Shown: positions 10,081 through 19,436, numbered from the stretch's first letter. The stretch is 64,000 nt of DNA from an uncultured Pseudomonadota bacterium (GCA_937898635.1 CALEJW010000235.1:1-64000), one strand, 5' to 3'. Numbers and translations are program-made. The notes: generated by a model not told the origin, from the sequence alone.

Positions 10081-10767
10081 ATGCCCGCCCACATCCTCGT
10101 CGTCGAAGACGAACCCGCGATCCAGGAGCTGATCGCCCTGAGCCTCGGCCAGGCGGGGCAGCGCGCGGCGCTCGCCGACAGCGCCGAGCAGGCCCTCGAG
10201 CGCATCCGCGAGGAGCTTCCCGACCTGGTCCTCCTCGACTGGATGCTCCCGGGGCAGAGCGGCCTCGAGCTCGCCCGGCGGCTGCGCGGCGACGCGCGCA
10301 CGCGGGGGCTCCCGATCATCATGCTCACCGCCCGCGGCGACGAGGAGGACAAGCTGCGCGGCCTCGAGACGGGCGCCGACGACTACATCACCAAGCCCTT
10401 CTCGGTGAAGGAGCTGCAGGCGCGCATCAAGGCGGTGCTGCGGCGGCGCGCCCCGGAGATCACCGACGACGCGATCGAGTACGAGGGGCTTCGCCTCGAC
10501 CCCGCCTCGCACCGCGTGACCGGCAAGGGCCGCAACCTCGCGATGGGGCCCACGGAGTTCCGCCTGCTGCACTTCTTCATGACGCACCCCGAGCGCGTCT
10601 ACACGCGCACGCAGATCCTCGACCAGGTGTGGGGCGACCACGTGTTCATCGAGGAGCGCACCGTCGACGTGCACATCCGGCGCCTTCGCGCCTCGCTCGC
10701 CGCGAGCGGCCACGACGCCCTGGTCCACACGATCCGCGGCAGCGGCTACCGCTTCTCGCGGGCCTAG
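10081..10767 (+). CDS. phoB: PhoB, phosphate-regulon response regulator
   Basis: A 228-residue OmpR-family response regulator that activates phosphate-starvation genes when phosphorylated by PhoR. The receiver domain (1-120) has the acidic pocket E9-D10, phospho-acceptor D53 (LVLLDWMLPG), T83 and K105. The C-terminal winged helix (about 130-225) has the PhoB-like segments GPTEFRLLHFFMTHPERVYTR and TVDVHIRRLR. It is the first gene of a phoB-phoR pair, with phoR starting 84 bp downstream. No pst or phoU genes are visible in the window. Confidence 0.95.
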   Translation: MPAHILVVEDEPAIQELIALSLGQAGQRAALADSAEQALERIREELPDLVLLDWMLPGQSGLELARRLRGDARTRGLPIIMLTARGDEEDKLRGLETGADDYITKPFSVKELQARIKAVLRRRAPEITDDAIEYEGLRLDPASHRVTGKGRNLAMGPTEFRLLHFFMTHPERVYTRTQILDQVWGDHVFIEERTVDVHIRRLRASLAASGHDALVHTIRGSGYRFSRA

Positions 10768-10850
10768 GCGACAATGGCGGCGGACGGGCACGGGCCCCGC
10801 CGCCGGGCGGCGCCCGGGTCCCCGCCGGACCCGGCTTTCCCTTGACGCCC

Positions 10851-12185
10851 ATGCGCGACTGGATCGGACGCCTCGCCTCCCTCGCCGCCATCGCCGGCCT
10901 GGGCGCGCTCGTCACCGGCGCGCTGGCGGGAGCGGCCTTCGCGGCGCTCTTCCTCTTCGCCTACTTCGCCATCGTCCTCGGATTCCTCCTGTCCGCCCGC
11001 GCCCGCCTCTCGCGCTGGCTCGCCGATCCGTCCGCCGAGGACATGCCCGACGACGAGGGCGCCTGGGGCGACATCTACGCGAAGCTGCACCGGATCCTGC
11101 GCAAGCAGTCGAGCAGCCGGGCGAGCCTTTCGCACGCGCTGTGGCGCTTCCGCCAGGCGGGCGAGGCGATGCCCGACGGCGTGATCGTGCTGGACGGCGC
11201 CAACCGCATCGAGTGGATGAACCCCTCGGCCGAGGCGCATTTCGGGCTCGCCTTCAAGAGCGACCGCGGGCGCATGATCACCAACCTCATCCGCAACCCC
11301 GCCTTCGGCGACTACCTCGACGCGCAGCACTACCGCGAGCCGCTCGCCCTCAAGGGGCCCGCGGAGTCCGACCGGGTGCTCTCCGTGCAGCTCGTCCCCT
11401 ACGGCGACCACGAGAAGCTCGTCCTCTCGCGCGACGTGACGCGCTGGGAGAGGCTGGAGAGCGTTCGCCGCGACTTCATCGCCAACGTCTCGCACGAGCT
11501 GCGCACGCCCCTCACCGTGATGAAGGGCTTCCTCGAGACGCTCGCCGACGCGCGCGAGGCCGACGAGAAGCTCTACCGCCGCTCCCTCGCGCTCATGACG
11601 GAGCAGGCCGAGCGCATGCAGCGCCTCGTCGAGGACCTCCTCATGCTCTCGCGGCTGGAGGACTCCCGCTACCCGCTGCGCGAGGAGCCCATCGACGTGC
11701 CGGCGCTCGTCCAGTCGGTGCTCCTGGATGCCGAGAGCATCAGCGCCGGCCGGCACCGCATCGCCTCGCGGCTCGCGCCCGCCTGGCTCCTCGCCAACCG
11801 GGAGGAGCTGCGCAGCGCGATCTCCAACCTCGTCACCAACGCCGTGCGCTACACCCCGGCGGGCGGCGACATCACGGTCACCTGGGATCTCGAGGAGGGC
11901 GCGCCCGTCCTGCGCGTGAGCGACAACGGCGATGGCATCGCGCCCGAGCACATCCCGCGGCTCACGGAGCGCTTCTACCGCATCGACCGCAGCCGCTCGC
12001 GCGCCTCCGGCGGCACGGGCCTGGGGCTCGCCATCGTGAAGCACGTCCTCGCGCGCCACCAGGGCCGGCTCGAGATCGCGAGCGAGGTCGGCAAGGGCAG
12101 CACCTTCACCTGCCGCTTCCCCGCGATGCGTCTCGCCCCGGCGAGCGAGCGCGTCGCGAGCGTGACGCCGATCCGGGCGGCCTGA
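10851..12185 (+). CDS. phoR: PhoR, phosphate-regulon sensor histidine kinase
   Basis: A 444-residue membrane kinase that phosphorylates or dephosphorylates PhoB. Two close hydrophobic stretches (about 8-50) have almost no periplasmic loop, as in E. coli PhoR, which senses through the Pst transporter. A PAS domain (about 100-195: GEAMPDGVIVLDGANRIEWMN) precedes the HisKA box with H215 (NVSHELRTPL). The HATPase domain follows, with an N box (ISNLVTNAVRYTP), G1 (SDNGDGIAP) and G2 (GGTGLGLAIV). ATG at 10851 gives a normal family length; TTG at 10842 is possible. Confidence 0.95.
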   Translation: MRDWIGRLASLAAIAGLGALVTGALAGAAFAALFLFAYFAIVLGFLLSARARLSRWLADPSAEDMPDDEGAWGDIYAKLHRILRKQSSSRASLSHALWRFRQAGEAMPDGVIVLDGANRIEWMNPSAEAHFGLAFKSDRGRMITNLIRNPAFGDYLDAQHYREPLALKGPAESDRVLSVQLVPYGDHEKLVLSRDVTRWERLESVRRDFIANVSHELRTPLTVMKGFLETLADAREADEKLYRRSLALMTEQAERMQRLVEDLLMLSRLEDSRYPLREEPIDVPALVQSVLLDAESISAGRHRIASRLAPAWLLANREELRSAISNLVTNAVRYTPAGGDITVTWDLEEGAPVLRVSDNGDGIAPEHIPRLTERFYRIDRSRSRASGGTGLGLAIVKHVLARHQGRLEIASEVGKGSTFTCRFPAMRLAPASERVASVTPIRAA

Positions 12186-12223
12186 GGCCTGCGCCGGCGC
12201 CGCCGGTGGCCTAAAATGGCGGC

Positions 12224-12616
12224 ATGATCGGAATCCTCCTCGTCTCCCACGGCGCCTTCGGCGAGAGCCTCATCCACTGCGCGAGCCACGTGCTCGGCAA
12301 GCGCCCGCTCTACGTGCGCCAGCTCGGGGTCACCGTCCACGACGACCCCGACGAGATCCTGCCCGTGGCGGAGGACCTCATCCGCTTCCTCGACCAGGGC
12401 CAGGGCGTGCTCGTGATGACCGACATCTACGGCGCCACGCCCTCCAACATCGCCTCGAAGCTGCTCAGGCCCGGGCGCGTGGAAGGGATCGCGGGCGTGA
12501 ACCTGCCCATGCTCATCCGCGCGCTCACCTACCGCGACGAGCCCCTCGAGACCGCCGTGGCCAAGGCGCTCTCCGGCGGCACCGAGGGCGTGACCCGCAT
12601 GCCCGCGAAGTCCTGA
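12224..12616 (+). CDS. PTS EIIA, mannose/fructose (EIIA-Man) type
   Basis: A 130-residue PTS phosphocarrier subunit of the mannose-family IIA fold. H9 in LLVSHGAFG is the expected phosphorylated histidine, and the loop VMTDIYGATPSN is typical of the family. HPr follows 8 bp downstream and EI after that, with no IIB or IIC gene nearby. It therefore probably belongs to a regulatory PTS rather than a sugar importer. A TAAAAT box at 12212-12217 lies only 6 bp upstream of the ATG. If it is the -10 element, the transcript would be leaderless or nearly so. Confidence 0.9.
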   Translation: MIGILLVSHGAFGESLIHCASHVLGKRPLYVRQLGVTVHDDPDEILPVAEDLIRFLDQGQGVLVMTDIYGATPSNIASKLLRPGRVEGIAGVNLPMLIRALTYRDEPLETAVAKALSGGTEGVTRMPAKS

Positions 12617-12624
12617 GGCGCGCC

Positions 12625-12894
12625 ATGCGCAAGGAGACCGTCCCGATCGTGAACAAGCTGGGGCTGCACGCCCGCGCCTCGGCCAAGCTCACCCAGGCGG
12701 CGGCGCGCTTTCCCTGCGGCGTGCACATCTCGAGGAACGGCAGGCGCGTCAACGCCAAGAGCATCATGGGCGTGATGATGCTCGCGGCCGGCGTCGGCTC
12801 GACGGTGGAGATCGAGACCGACGGGCCCGAGGAGGATGCCGCGATGAGCGCCCTGGTGAAGCTCTTCGCCGACAAGTTCGGCGAGGGCGAGTAG
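12625..12894 (+). CDS. ptsH: HPr, PTS phosphocarrier protein
   Basis: An 89-residue HPr that carries phosphate from EI to EIIA. The catalytic H15 lies in NKLGLHARAS. A regulatory-type serine is at S46 in NAKSIMGVM, the residue HPr kinase modifies where that enzyme exists. The length and motifs match the family fully. It sits between EIIA(Man) and ptsI in one tight operon. Confidence 0.96.
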   Translation: MRKETVPIVNKLGLHARASAKLTQAAARFPCGVHISRNGRRVNAKSIMGVMMLAAGVGSTVEIETDGPEEDAAMSALVKLFADKFGEGE

Positions 12895-12908
12895 GCACGC
12901 AGGCCGCC

Positions 12909-14690
12909 ATGGCCGCCGACGGCACGGGCCCCGCCGCCCCCGCGCCCGCCGCCGCGCGCAGCGTCTGCTTCACGATGCACGGCATCGGCGTGTCCCATGG
13001 CATCGCCATCGGGCACGCCCACCTCTTCCTCGGCATGTCCACGGAGGTGGACCACTACGGGATCCCCGCCCACGACGTCGGCCGCGAGCAGCGCCGCTAC
13101 GACCGCGCCGTGAAGGAGGTGCGCGAGGAGCTGCGCGGCCTCGCCGACAGCGTGCGCCACAGCGCCGCCTCCGAGCTCGCCCCCTTCGTGAACGTGCACC
13201 TGATGCTCCTCGAGGACGCCGCGTTCTCGGAAGCCCCGCGCGAGATCATCGCCGAGCAGCGCTGCAACGCCGAGTGGGCGCTGCGGGTGCAGCTCGACGA
13301 GCTCACCGCGCAGTTCGAGGACATCCAGGACGAGTACCTGAGGGAGCGCGAGACGGACGTGCGCCAGGTGGCCGAGCGCGTGCTCACCTCGCTCGCGGGC
13401 TCCAAGCGGCGCCTGGCGATGCGGCCCACCCGCCAGGACGCGGACATGATCCTCGTCGCGCGCGACCTCTCGCCCGCCGACGTGATCCTCTTCCGCGAGC
13501 ACCCCTTCGCCGCCTTCGTGACGGACATGGGCGGCGCCACCTCGCACACGGCGATCATCGCCCGCTCGCTCGCGATCCCCGCCATCGTCGCGCTGCACCA
13601 CTCGCGCACGATGATCCGCGAGGACGAGCTGGTGATCGTGGACGGCAAGCAGGGCGTCCTCATCGTGAACCCCGACCGCGCCGTGCTCGCCGAGTACCGG
13701 CTGCGGCAGAACGAGGCGCGGCTCGAGAAGGAGAAGCTGAAGCGCCTGAAGTCCGCGCCGGCGGCCACGCTCGACGGCACCTCGGTGCAGCTGCACGCGA
13801 ACATCGAGCTCCCCTCCGACCTGGACGCGGTCCGCGCGAGCGGGGCCTCGGGCGTGGGCCTCTTCCGCACCGAGTTCCTGTTCATGAACCGGCGCAGCCT
13901 CCCCGACGAGGACGAGCAGTACGAGGCCTACCGCGTGGTGGTCGAGGGCATGAAGGGGCGGCCCGTGACGATCCGGACGCTCGACCTGGGCGCCGACAAG
14001 GCGGTGGACGGGCAGGAGAACGAGGCCGAGAACCCGGCGCTGGGCCTTCGCGCCATCCGCTACTGCCTGGCCGAGCCCAAGCTCTTCAACACGCAGCTCC
14101 GGGCGATCCTGCGCGCCTCGCGCCACGGCAAGGCGATGATCCTGATCCCCATGCTCTCCTCCTGGGCGGAGCTGAACCAGGCCGTGGCCGCGGTCGAGCG
14201 CGCCAAGGAGGAACTCAAGACCGAAGGCGTCAAGTTCGACGCCTTCGTGCCCGTGGGCGGGATGATCGAGATCCCGGCCGCGGCGATCGCGCTGCCGATG
14301 TTCATCCGCAAGCTCGACTTCCTCTCGATCGGCACCAACGACCTCATCCAGTACACGCTCGCCATCGACCGCACGGACGACACGGTCGCGCACCTCTACG
14401 ACCCGCTGCACCCGGCCGTGCTCTCCCTCATCGCCGGCGTGATCCGCACCGCCCAGCAGCACGAGAAGCCGGTGGCGGTGTGCGGCGAGATGGCGGGCGA
14501 CGTGGACCTCACCCGCCTGCTGCTGGGCTTCGGGCTGCGGCACTTCTCGATGCACCCGGCGAGCATCCTCGCCGTGAAGCAGCGCGTGCTCACCACGAGC
14601 CTGCCGGACATCTCGTCCGTGGTCGCGCGGGTGATGAAGACCGACGAGCCCGAGAAGCTCGTCGCCCTCATCGAGAAGCTGAACGCCTAG
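12909..14690 (+). CDS. ptsI: PTS enzyme I (phosphoenolpyruvate-protein phosphotransferase)
   Basis: A 593-residue cytoplasmic enzyme that transfers phosphate from PEP to HPr. The phosphorylated histidine is H213 in [17 protein letters not shown]. The PEP-binding C-terminal barrel has [25 protein letters not shown], and [15 protein letters not shown] followed by the catalytic-cysteine region VAVCGEMAG. The first 22 residues are Ala/Pro-rich and unlike the family core. ATG at 12975 ([13 protein letters not shown]) would give the usual N-terminus and may be the true start. Confidence 0.95.
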   Translation: MAADGTGPAAPAPAAARSVCFTMHGIGVSHGIAIGHAHLFLGMSTEVDHYGIPAHDVGREQRRYDRAVKEVREELRGLADSVRHSAASELAPFVNVHLMLLEDAAFSEAPREIIAEQRCNAEWALRVQLDELTAQFEDIQDEYLRERETDVRQVAERVLTSLAGSKRRLAMRPTRQDADMILVARDLSPADVILFREHPFAAFVTDMGGATSHTAIIARSLAIPAIVALHHSRTMIREDELVIVDGKQGVLIVNPDRAVLAEYRLRQNEARLEKEKLKRLKSAPAATLDGTSVQLHANIELPSDLDAVRASGASGVGLFRTEFLFMNRRSLPDEDEQYEAYRVVVEGMKGRPVTIRTLDLGADKAVDGQENEAENPALGLRAIRYCLAEPKLFNTQLRAILRASRHGKAMILIPMLSSWAELNQAVAAVERAKEELKTEGVKFDAFVPVGGMIEIPAAAIALPMFIRKLDFLSIGTNDLIQYTLAIDRTDDTVAHLYDPLHPAVLSLIAGVIRTAQQHEKPVAVCGEMAGDVDLTRLLLGFGLRHFSMHPASILAVKQRVLTTSLPDISSVVARVMKTDEPEKLVALIEKLNA

Positions 14691-14731
14691 GCCCCCCGGC
14701 CGCCCCACTCGCCACGACCGTCCCGAGCGGC

Positions 14732-14737
14732 TAGAAT
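14732..14737 (+). promoter_or_regulatory. Putative -10 box (TAGAAT) for the metX riboswitch transcript
   Basis: TAGAAT lies 9 bp before the first paired base of the SAM-II aptamer, so transcription would start almost exactly at the aptamer. I see no good -35 element at the right distance, so the box is supported by position only. Confidence 0.35.
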
Positions 14738-14746
14738 GGCCCCCGT

Positions 14747-14795
14747 CGCGCCGAATTTGAACTCAGCTTGCGGGCGCGTAATAAATGCGGCTAAA
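14747..14795 (+). promoter_or_regulatory. SAM-II (SAM-alpha) riboswitch upstream of metX
   Basis: An S-adenosylmethionine-sensing H-type pseudoknot. P1 pairs CGCGCC (14747-14752) with GGCGCG (14773-14778), six perfect pairs. P2 pairs AGCTTGC (14765-14771, one bulged T) with GCGGCT (14787-14792). The conserved core GCGCGTAATAAATG followed by GCTAAA, and the A/T-rich loop after P1 (GAATTTGAAC), match what I recall of the SAM-II consensus. It precedes metX, the classical SAM-II target, and a terminator hairpin follows at 14821. The expected effect is reduced metX-metW expression when SAM is plentiful. Confidence 0.88.
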
Positions 14796-14820
14796 GCGAG
14801 AGGCAGGTCTCCCGAAGAGA

Positions 14821-14852
14821 ACCCGACCCCGCGGCAGCCGGTCGGGTTTTTT
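14821..14852 (+). terminator. Rho-independent terminator between the riboswitch and metX
   Basis: ACCCGACC (14821-14828) pairs perfectly with GGTCGGGT (14840-14847) around an 11-nt loop, and T residues run from 14847 to 14852. It lies 26 bp after the aptamer and 20 bp before the metX ATG. It is therefore likely the expression platform of the SAM-II riboswitch (transcription attenuation). I could not identify a clear antiterminator pairing. Confidence 0.8.
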
Positions 14853-14872
14853 CCTTTTCGGCACGGGAAACG

Positions 14873-16096
14873 ATGATCGCCATTCCTCCCGGGTCCGTGG
14901 GAGAGGTCGCGCCGCAGCGCGCCGGCTTCCTCGAGCCCCTCATCCTCAAGGGCGGCAAGACGCTCGCCTCCTACGAGCTCGTCTACGAGACCTACGGCAC
15001 GCTCAACGCCGAGCGCTCCAACGCCGTCCTCGTCTGCCACGCGCTCTCCGGCAACCACCACGTCGCGGGCCTCGCCCCCGGCGAGCCGCGCAAGGTCGGC
15101 TGGTGGGACAACATGGTCGGCCCCGGCAAGGCGATCGACACCGAGCGCTTCTTCGTGATCGGCGTGAACAACCTCGGCGGCTGCCACGGCTCGACGGGGC
15201 CCGCCTCGATCGACCGCGCCACGGGCCAGCCCTACGGCGCGGGCTTCCCCCTGGTGACCGTGGAGGACTGGGTCGCCTCCCAGGCGCGGCTCATGGACCG
15301 CCTGGGCATCGAGCGGCTCGCCGTGGCCATGGGCGGCTCCCTCGGCGGGATGCAGGCGCTGCAGTGGACGCTTTCCTTCCCGGACCGGATCGCCCACGCG
15401 ATCGTGATCGCCGCCGCGCCCAAGCTCTCCACGCAGAACATCGCCTTCAACGACGTCGCGCGCCAGGCGATCGTCTCGGACCCGGATTTCCACGGCGGCA
15501 ACTTCTACGCGATGAAGACGGTGCCCGCGCGGGGCCTGAGGCTCGCGCGCATGCTCGGCCACATCACCTACCTCTCGGAGGACCTCCTCGGGACCAAGTT
15601 CGGCCGCGACATCAAGGGCGCCACCTACGGCTTCAACTACGAGGTGGAGTTCGAGATCGAGTCCTACCTGCGCTACCAGGGCGACAAGTTCGCCCAGGTC
15701 TTCGACGCGAACACCTACCTCATCATGACCCGCGCGCTCGACTACTTCGACCCGGCTCGCGAGGCGGGCGGGGACTTCGCCAAGGCCGTCGCGCCGGCGA
15801 AGGCGGGATTCCTCGTCGTCTCCTTCACGAGCGACTGGCGCTTCCCGCCGGAGCGCTCGCGCGAGATCGTGAAGGCGCTCGTGAGCCACGGCAAGCGCGT
15901 CACCTACGCGGACATCGACGCGCCGCATGGCCACGACGCCTTCCTCCTGGACGACGCGCATTACCACCGGCTGATGGCGGCCTACATGGACAACGTCGCG
16001 GCCGAGGTCGGCGCCGGCAAGCGCGCCGGCCCGCTCGTGGTCGGCGGCACGGAGCTCGAGGAGATGAAGGGCTACGCCGGACGGGGCAAGCCATGA
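14873..16096 (+). CDS. metX: MetX, homoserine O-acyltransferase (succinyl or acetyl)
   Basis: A 407-residue alpha/beta-hydrolase-fold enzyme that acylates homoserine in methionine synthesis. The catalytic triad is S156 ([14 protein letters not shown]), D321 (FTSDWRFPP) and H354 (PHGHDAF). The early motif [15 protein letters not shown] is also typical. Proteobacterial MetX proteins paired with MetW often use succinyl-CoA (MetXS); acyl specificity cannot be settled by eye here. Expression is probably under the SAM-II riboswitch just upstream. The stop overlaps the metW start (ATGA). Confidence 0.95.
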   Translation: MIAIPPGSVGEVAPQRAGFLEPLILKGGKTLASYELVYETYGTLNAERSNAVLVCHALSGNHHVAGLAPGEPRKVGWWDNMVGPGKAIDTERFFVIGVNNLGGCHGSTGPASIDRATGQPYGAGFPLVTVEDWVASQARLMDRLGIERLAVAMGGSLGGMQALQWTLSFPDRIAHAIVIAAAPKLSTQNIAFNDVARQAIVSDPDFHGGNFYAMKTVPARGLRLARMLGHITYLSEDLLGTKFGRDIKGATYGFNYEVEFEIESYLRYQGDKFAQVFDANTYLIMTRALDYFDPAREAGGDFAKAVAPAKAGFLVVSFTSDWRFPPERSREIVKALVSHGKRVTYADIDAPHGHDAFLLDDAHYHRLMAAYMDNVAAEVGAGKRAGPLVVGGTELEEMKGYAGRGKP

Positions 16097-16680
16097 CGCC
16101 GCGCTTCGACTACGACCTCATCGCCTCCTGGATCCCGGAAGGCGCGCGCGTGCTCGACCTCGGCTGCGGCGACGGCGAGCTCCTCTCGAAGCTCTCCGCC
16201 ACCCGCGGCGTGAAGGGCTACGGCGTGGAGATCGACCCGCCGCGCGTGCTCGCCGCCGTCGGCCGCGGCGTGAACGTGCTGCAGGTGGACCTGGAGAGCG
16301 GGCTGTCCACCTTCGACGACAACGCCTTCGAGTTCGTGATCCTGTCGCAGACGCTGCAGGCGATGCGCCGCTCGGACCTGATCCTGAAGGAGATGCTGCG
16401 CGTGGGCCGCGAGGGCATCGTCACCTTCCCGAACTTCGGCTACTGGCGCCACCGCGTCGCCATCCTGCGCGGCCGCATGCCGGTGTCGAGGACTCTCCCC
16501 TACCAGTGGTACGACACGCCCAACATCCACCTGTGCACGGTGAAGGACTTCGAGGCGCTGTGCGAGCGGGTGGGCGCCGAGATCCTCGACGAGCGCGTGC
16601 TGCACGAGGGCCGGATCGTGGGCACCTTGCCCAACCTCCTGGGCAGCCTCGGCGTCTTCCGGTTCCGCCGGCGGGGATAG
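16093..16680 (+). CDS. metW: MetW, methionine biosynthesis protein (methyltransferase-like)
   Basis: A 195-residue protein with a Rossmann methyltransferase fold: motif [16 protein letters not shown] at about residues 18-32, then GYGVEIDP and [12 protein letters not shown]. The family-specific signature [20 protein letters not shown] and the [15 protein letters not shown] segment identify MetW. It works with MetX in homoserine acylation; MetW is reported to be needed for full MetX activity in some bacteria. The start overlaps the metX stop by four bases. Confidence 0.95.
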   Translation: MTPRFDYDLIASWIPEGARVLDLGCGDGELLSKLSATRGVKGYGVEIDPPRVLAAVGRGVNVLQVDLESGLSTFDDNAFEFVILSQTLQAMRRSDLILKEMLRVGREGIVTFPNFGYWRHRVAILRGRMPVSRTLPYQWYDTPNIHLCTVKDFEALCERVGAEILDERVLHEGRIVGTLPNLLGSLGVFRFRRRG

Positions 16681-16682
16681 GC

Positions 16683-17858
16683 TTGGCCGCGGCCTGCCTC
16701 TGGGTGCAGCTCTTCCTCGCGCTGGGGTGGACGGTCTACGTGATCTTCCTGCCGGCGCTCGCGGCGCAGGCGGGGCTCGACGCGAAGCTCGTGCCCTGGC
16801 TGCTGCTCGCCGACCAGGCGATCTTCGCGGTGATGGACTGGTCGCTCGGCACGATGGCCGACCGCATGGCCGGCGCGATGCGGCGCCTGGGCAACGCGAT
16901 CGCGCTCATGACGCTCGTCTCCTGCGGCGCCTTCATCGCGCTGCCGCTGGTGGCGCCCGCGGGCTCTCCCGCGCTGCTCATCGCCGTCACGGTCGTCTGG
17001 TCGGCCACCTCGTCGGCGCTTCGCGCCCCACCGTGGGTGCTCATCGGCCGCCACGTGCCGGGGCCCTCGCAGCCCTGGGCCGCGGGGCTCTTCCTGCTGG
17101 GGCTGGGCATCGCCGGCGCCGTGAGCCCCTACCTCGCCGTCACGCTGAAGGGCTTCGATCCGCGCTGGCCCTTCGCGCTCGCTTCCGTCGCGCTCGCGGC
17201 GGCCACCCTCGTGATGACGCGCGCGATCGACGCGAACCCCTCGCCCGCCGCGAAGTCGCCGGCGGCCGAGGGCAGGCCGCTCGGCGGCGGGCCCGTCGCG
17301 ATGTTCCTCGCCGCGGTCGCCTTGCTGGGCCTGGGCTTCCAGGTGCACTTCGCGATCAACTCCGCGCCCGGCTACCTGCGCTTCGCGAAGCCCGAAGAGC
17401 TCTCGAACCTGATGCCCGTTTTCTGGATCGGCTTCAACCTCCTGATCCTGCCCGCCTCCTTCCTCGCCAAGCGCCTCGGAGGCCTCCCCGCGATGGCGCT
17501 GGGCTCCGCGGTCGGCGGCATCGCCGCGGCGGCGGCCACCGGCGCGGGCTCGCTTCCGGTGCTCCTCGCGGCGCAGTTCGCCGCCGGCGCGGGCTGGGGC
17601 TGCGTGATGATGAGCGCGCTCGCCGCCGCCCTCGCCATGGGCCGCACCGGGCGCGAGGGATTCGTCACCGGCGGGCTCTGGTCGCTCCTAGCGCTGGCCG
17701 CCTTCGCGCGCATCGGCGCGGTGATCGGGCAACTGCCGAAGGACGCGGCGTGGAAGCCGATCCTCGCCTGGGTGCCGGGGGCGATGTGGCTCACGGCCGG
17801 GCTGCTGCTCGTCTCCGTGGCCGCGTCCGCGCGGCAAGCGCCGCCTCGCGCGGCGTAG
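16683..17858 (+). CDS. MFS transporter, substrate unknown
   Basis: A 391-residue membrane protein with about 12 hydrophobic segments and a cytoplasmic loop of the MFS type (DWSLGTMADRMAGAMRRLGN at about 57-76). It begins two bases after the metW stop. No ATG is available near the start. TTG at 16683, preceded by GGGGATAGGC, is the best candidate. It may be read through from the riboswitch-controlled metX-metW transcript, but nothing in the protein itself points to a methionine-related substrate. Confidence 0.85.
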   Translation: MAAACLWVQLFLALGWTVYVIFLPALAAQAGLDAKLVPWLLLADQAIFAVMDWSLGTMADRMAGAMRRLGNAIALMTLVSCGAFIALPLVAPAGSPALLIAVTVVWSATSSALRAPPWVLIGRHVPGPSQPWAAGLFLLGLGIAGAVSPYLAVTLKGFDPRWPFALASVALAAATLVMTRAIDANPSPAAKSPAAEGRPLGGGPVAMFLAAVALLGLGFQVHFAINSAPGYLRFAKPEELSNLMPVFWIGFNLLILPASFLAKRLGGLPAMALGSAVGGIAAAAATGAGSLPVLLAAQFAAGAGWGCVMMSALAAALAMGRTGREGFVTGGLWSLLALAAFARIGAVIGQLPKDAAWKPILAWVPGAMWLTAGLLLVSVAASARQAPPRAA

Positions 17859-17950
17859 CGCCGCGAGGCCGGGTTCGGGATTCGCATTCCGCTTCCGTGG
17901 CGCGCGGCCACCGTGACGGCGGAGCGCAGCGACGCCGTCTCCTCGTGGGT

Positions 17951-17992
17951 GGCCATTCGGATGCAGCCGTGTGTTGGCAAGTCCGAATGGCC
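17951..17992. repeat. Intergenic inverted repeat with 11-bp perfect arms
   Basis: GGCCATTCGGA (17951-17961) is repeated in reverse complement as TCCGAATGGCC (17982-17992), with a 20-nt loop. It lies in the 207-bp gap between the convergent ends of the MFS and ampG genes. No T tract follows on either strand, so it is not a standard terminator. A second, smaller hairpin (GCCTCGCG 17843-17850 with CGCGAGGC 17862-17869) spans the MFS stop codon. The longer repeat could be a REP-like element or a bidirectional transcription-end structure. Confidence 0.6.
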
Positions 17993-18065
17993 GGGACCCA
18001 CTCGGTGGCCACGCTTCGCGCGCCCCGGAATCCGCAAGCGATCCGGAAACGGGCCCGAGCAGGAC

Positions 18066-19340
18066 TCAGTTGGACGGTTTGTCGAGCGCCCGCAGGGTCT
18101 CGCGCTTCCACCACAGGAGCGCGAGCCCCGGCAGCGCGACGAGGAAGGTGAGGAAGAAGAACACGGTCCACGAGAGGCCCAGGTACTTCGGGTCCGTGGC
18201 GTAGCCCGCCGCCGGGCCGACGTAGACGCGGCCGAAGGCGGCGAGCGCCGAAAGCAGCGCGTACTGCGTGGCGGTGAAGCGGTGGTCGCAGAGCGCCATG
18301 AGGAGGGCCACGAAGGCCGCCGTCCCCATGCCGCCGCAAAGATTCTCGAAGCCCACGGCGAAGATCATGAGCGGCCAGCTCTTTCCCGCGGCGGCGAGCG
18401 CCATGAAGGCGAGGTTGGAGACCGCCTGCAGGAGGCCGAAGGCCATGAGGGCGCGGTACAGGCCCAGGCGAATCATCAGCGCGCCGCCGAAAAGCGCGCC
18501 GAAGATCGTCGCGGCGAGCCCCATGCCCTTGTTCACGTAGCCCACGTCGTCGAGCGAGAAGGCGACCCCGCGGAGAAGGAACGCGGTGGTGAGCGAGCCC
18601 GCGAAGGCATCGCCCAGCTTGTAGAGGACGATGAGGGCCAGCAGCACCCAGGCGCCGGGGCGCGAGAAGAACTCCCGGAGCGGGGCCCACACCGCCTCCT
18701 CCAGCGTCCTCGGCGCGGCGGCGACGACCTCCGGCTCGGGGCCCAGGAGGGTGGCCACCGCGGCGAACACCATGAGCGCCGCCATGAGGAGGTAGGTGTT
18801 GGTCCACCCCAGCGCGGGAATGAAGCCGGACCCGGCGACGAGCACGAGCGCGAGCGCGCCGGAGGTGAGCATCGCCACGCGGTAGCCCACCACCGTGAAG
18901 GCCGCGGCGAGGCCGCGCTGCTCGGGGCGCGCGACGTCGGTGCGGTAGGCGTCGAAGACGATGTCCTGGGAGGCGGAGGCGAAGGCCACGAAGAGCGCAA
19001 GCGCCGCGAGCCAGGCGAGGTCGCCCTTCGGGCTCGCGAAGGCCATCGCCGCGATCCCCGCCGCCAGCGCGAGCTGCGTGAGGACGAGCCAACCGCGCCG
19101 GCGCCCGAGGAAGGGCGGCACGAAGCGGTCCATCACCGGCGCCCAGAGGAACTTCCAGGTGTAGGGCAGGCCCACCAGCGTGAAGATGCCGATGGTGGCG
19201 AGATCCACGCCCTCGACCGTCATCCAGGCCTGGAGCGTTCCGCCGGTGAGCGCCAGCGGCAGCCCCGAGGCAAAGCCGAGCGCGAGGATCACCGCGAGGC
19301 GGCGGTCACGGAAGACGGCGGCGTAGTCGTGGGAAGCCAA
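18066..19340 (-). CDS. ampG: AmpG-family muropeptide permease (MFS)
   Basis: A 424-residue inner-membrane transporter expected to import anhydromuropeptides for cell-wall recycling. The AmpG hallmarks are [20 protein letters not shown] (about 22-41), [27 protein letters not shown] and MNKG-like [16 protein letters not shown]. About 12 membrane segments are present. The only usable start is TTG at 19340, because an in-frame stop lies four codons upstream. It is divergent from msrB. Confidence 0.9.
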   Translation of the reverse strand: MASHDYAAVFRDRRLAVILALGFASGLPLALTGGTLQAWMTVEGVDLATIGIFTLVGLPYTWKFLWAPVMDRFVPPFLGRRRGWLVLTQLALAAGIAAMAFASPKGDLAWLAALALFVAFASASQDIVFDAYRTDVARPEQRGLAAAFTVVGYRVAMLTSGALALVLVAGSGFIPALGWTNTYLLMAALMVFAAVATLLGPEPEVVAAAPRTLEEAVWAPLREFFSRPGAWVLLALIVLYKLGDAFAGSLTTAFLLRGVAFSLDDVGYVNKGMGLAATIFGALFGGALMIRLGLYRALMAFGLLQAVSNLAFMALAAAGKSWPLMIFAVGFENLCGGMGTAAFVALLMALCDHRFTATQYALLSALAAFGRVYVGPAAGYATDPKYLGLSWTVFFFLTFLVALPGLALLWWKRETLRALDKPSN

Positions 19341-19436
19341 GGTGCGCTAGAGGATACCGGAACCGTTCCGCGTTCCCCGCTGTCCACGGCTAGAATTCCC
19401 CACCCGCCCGAACCGGCTTCACGCAGGAAGGATCCC

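Noticed and set aside
5858..10352. Very long open frame antisense to the CHASE-PAS-GGDEF-EAL gene and phoB, continuous with the DUF971 frame
   Set aside because: It has Arg/Ala/His-rich, motif-free sequence typical of antisense frames in high-GC DNA; the sense strand encodes intact domains.
17843..17869. Rho-independent terminator at the end of the MFS gene
   Set aside because: An 8-bp stem exists but no T tract follows.
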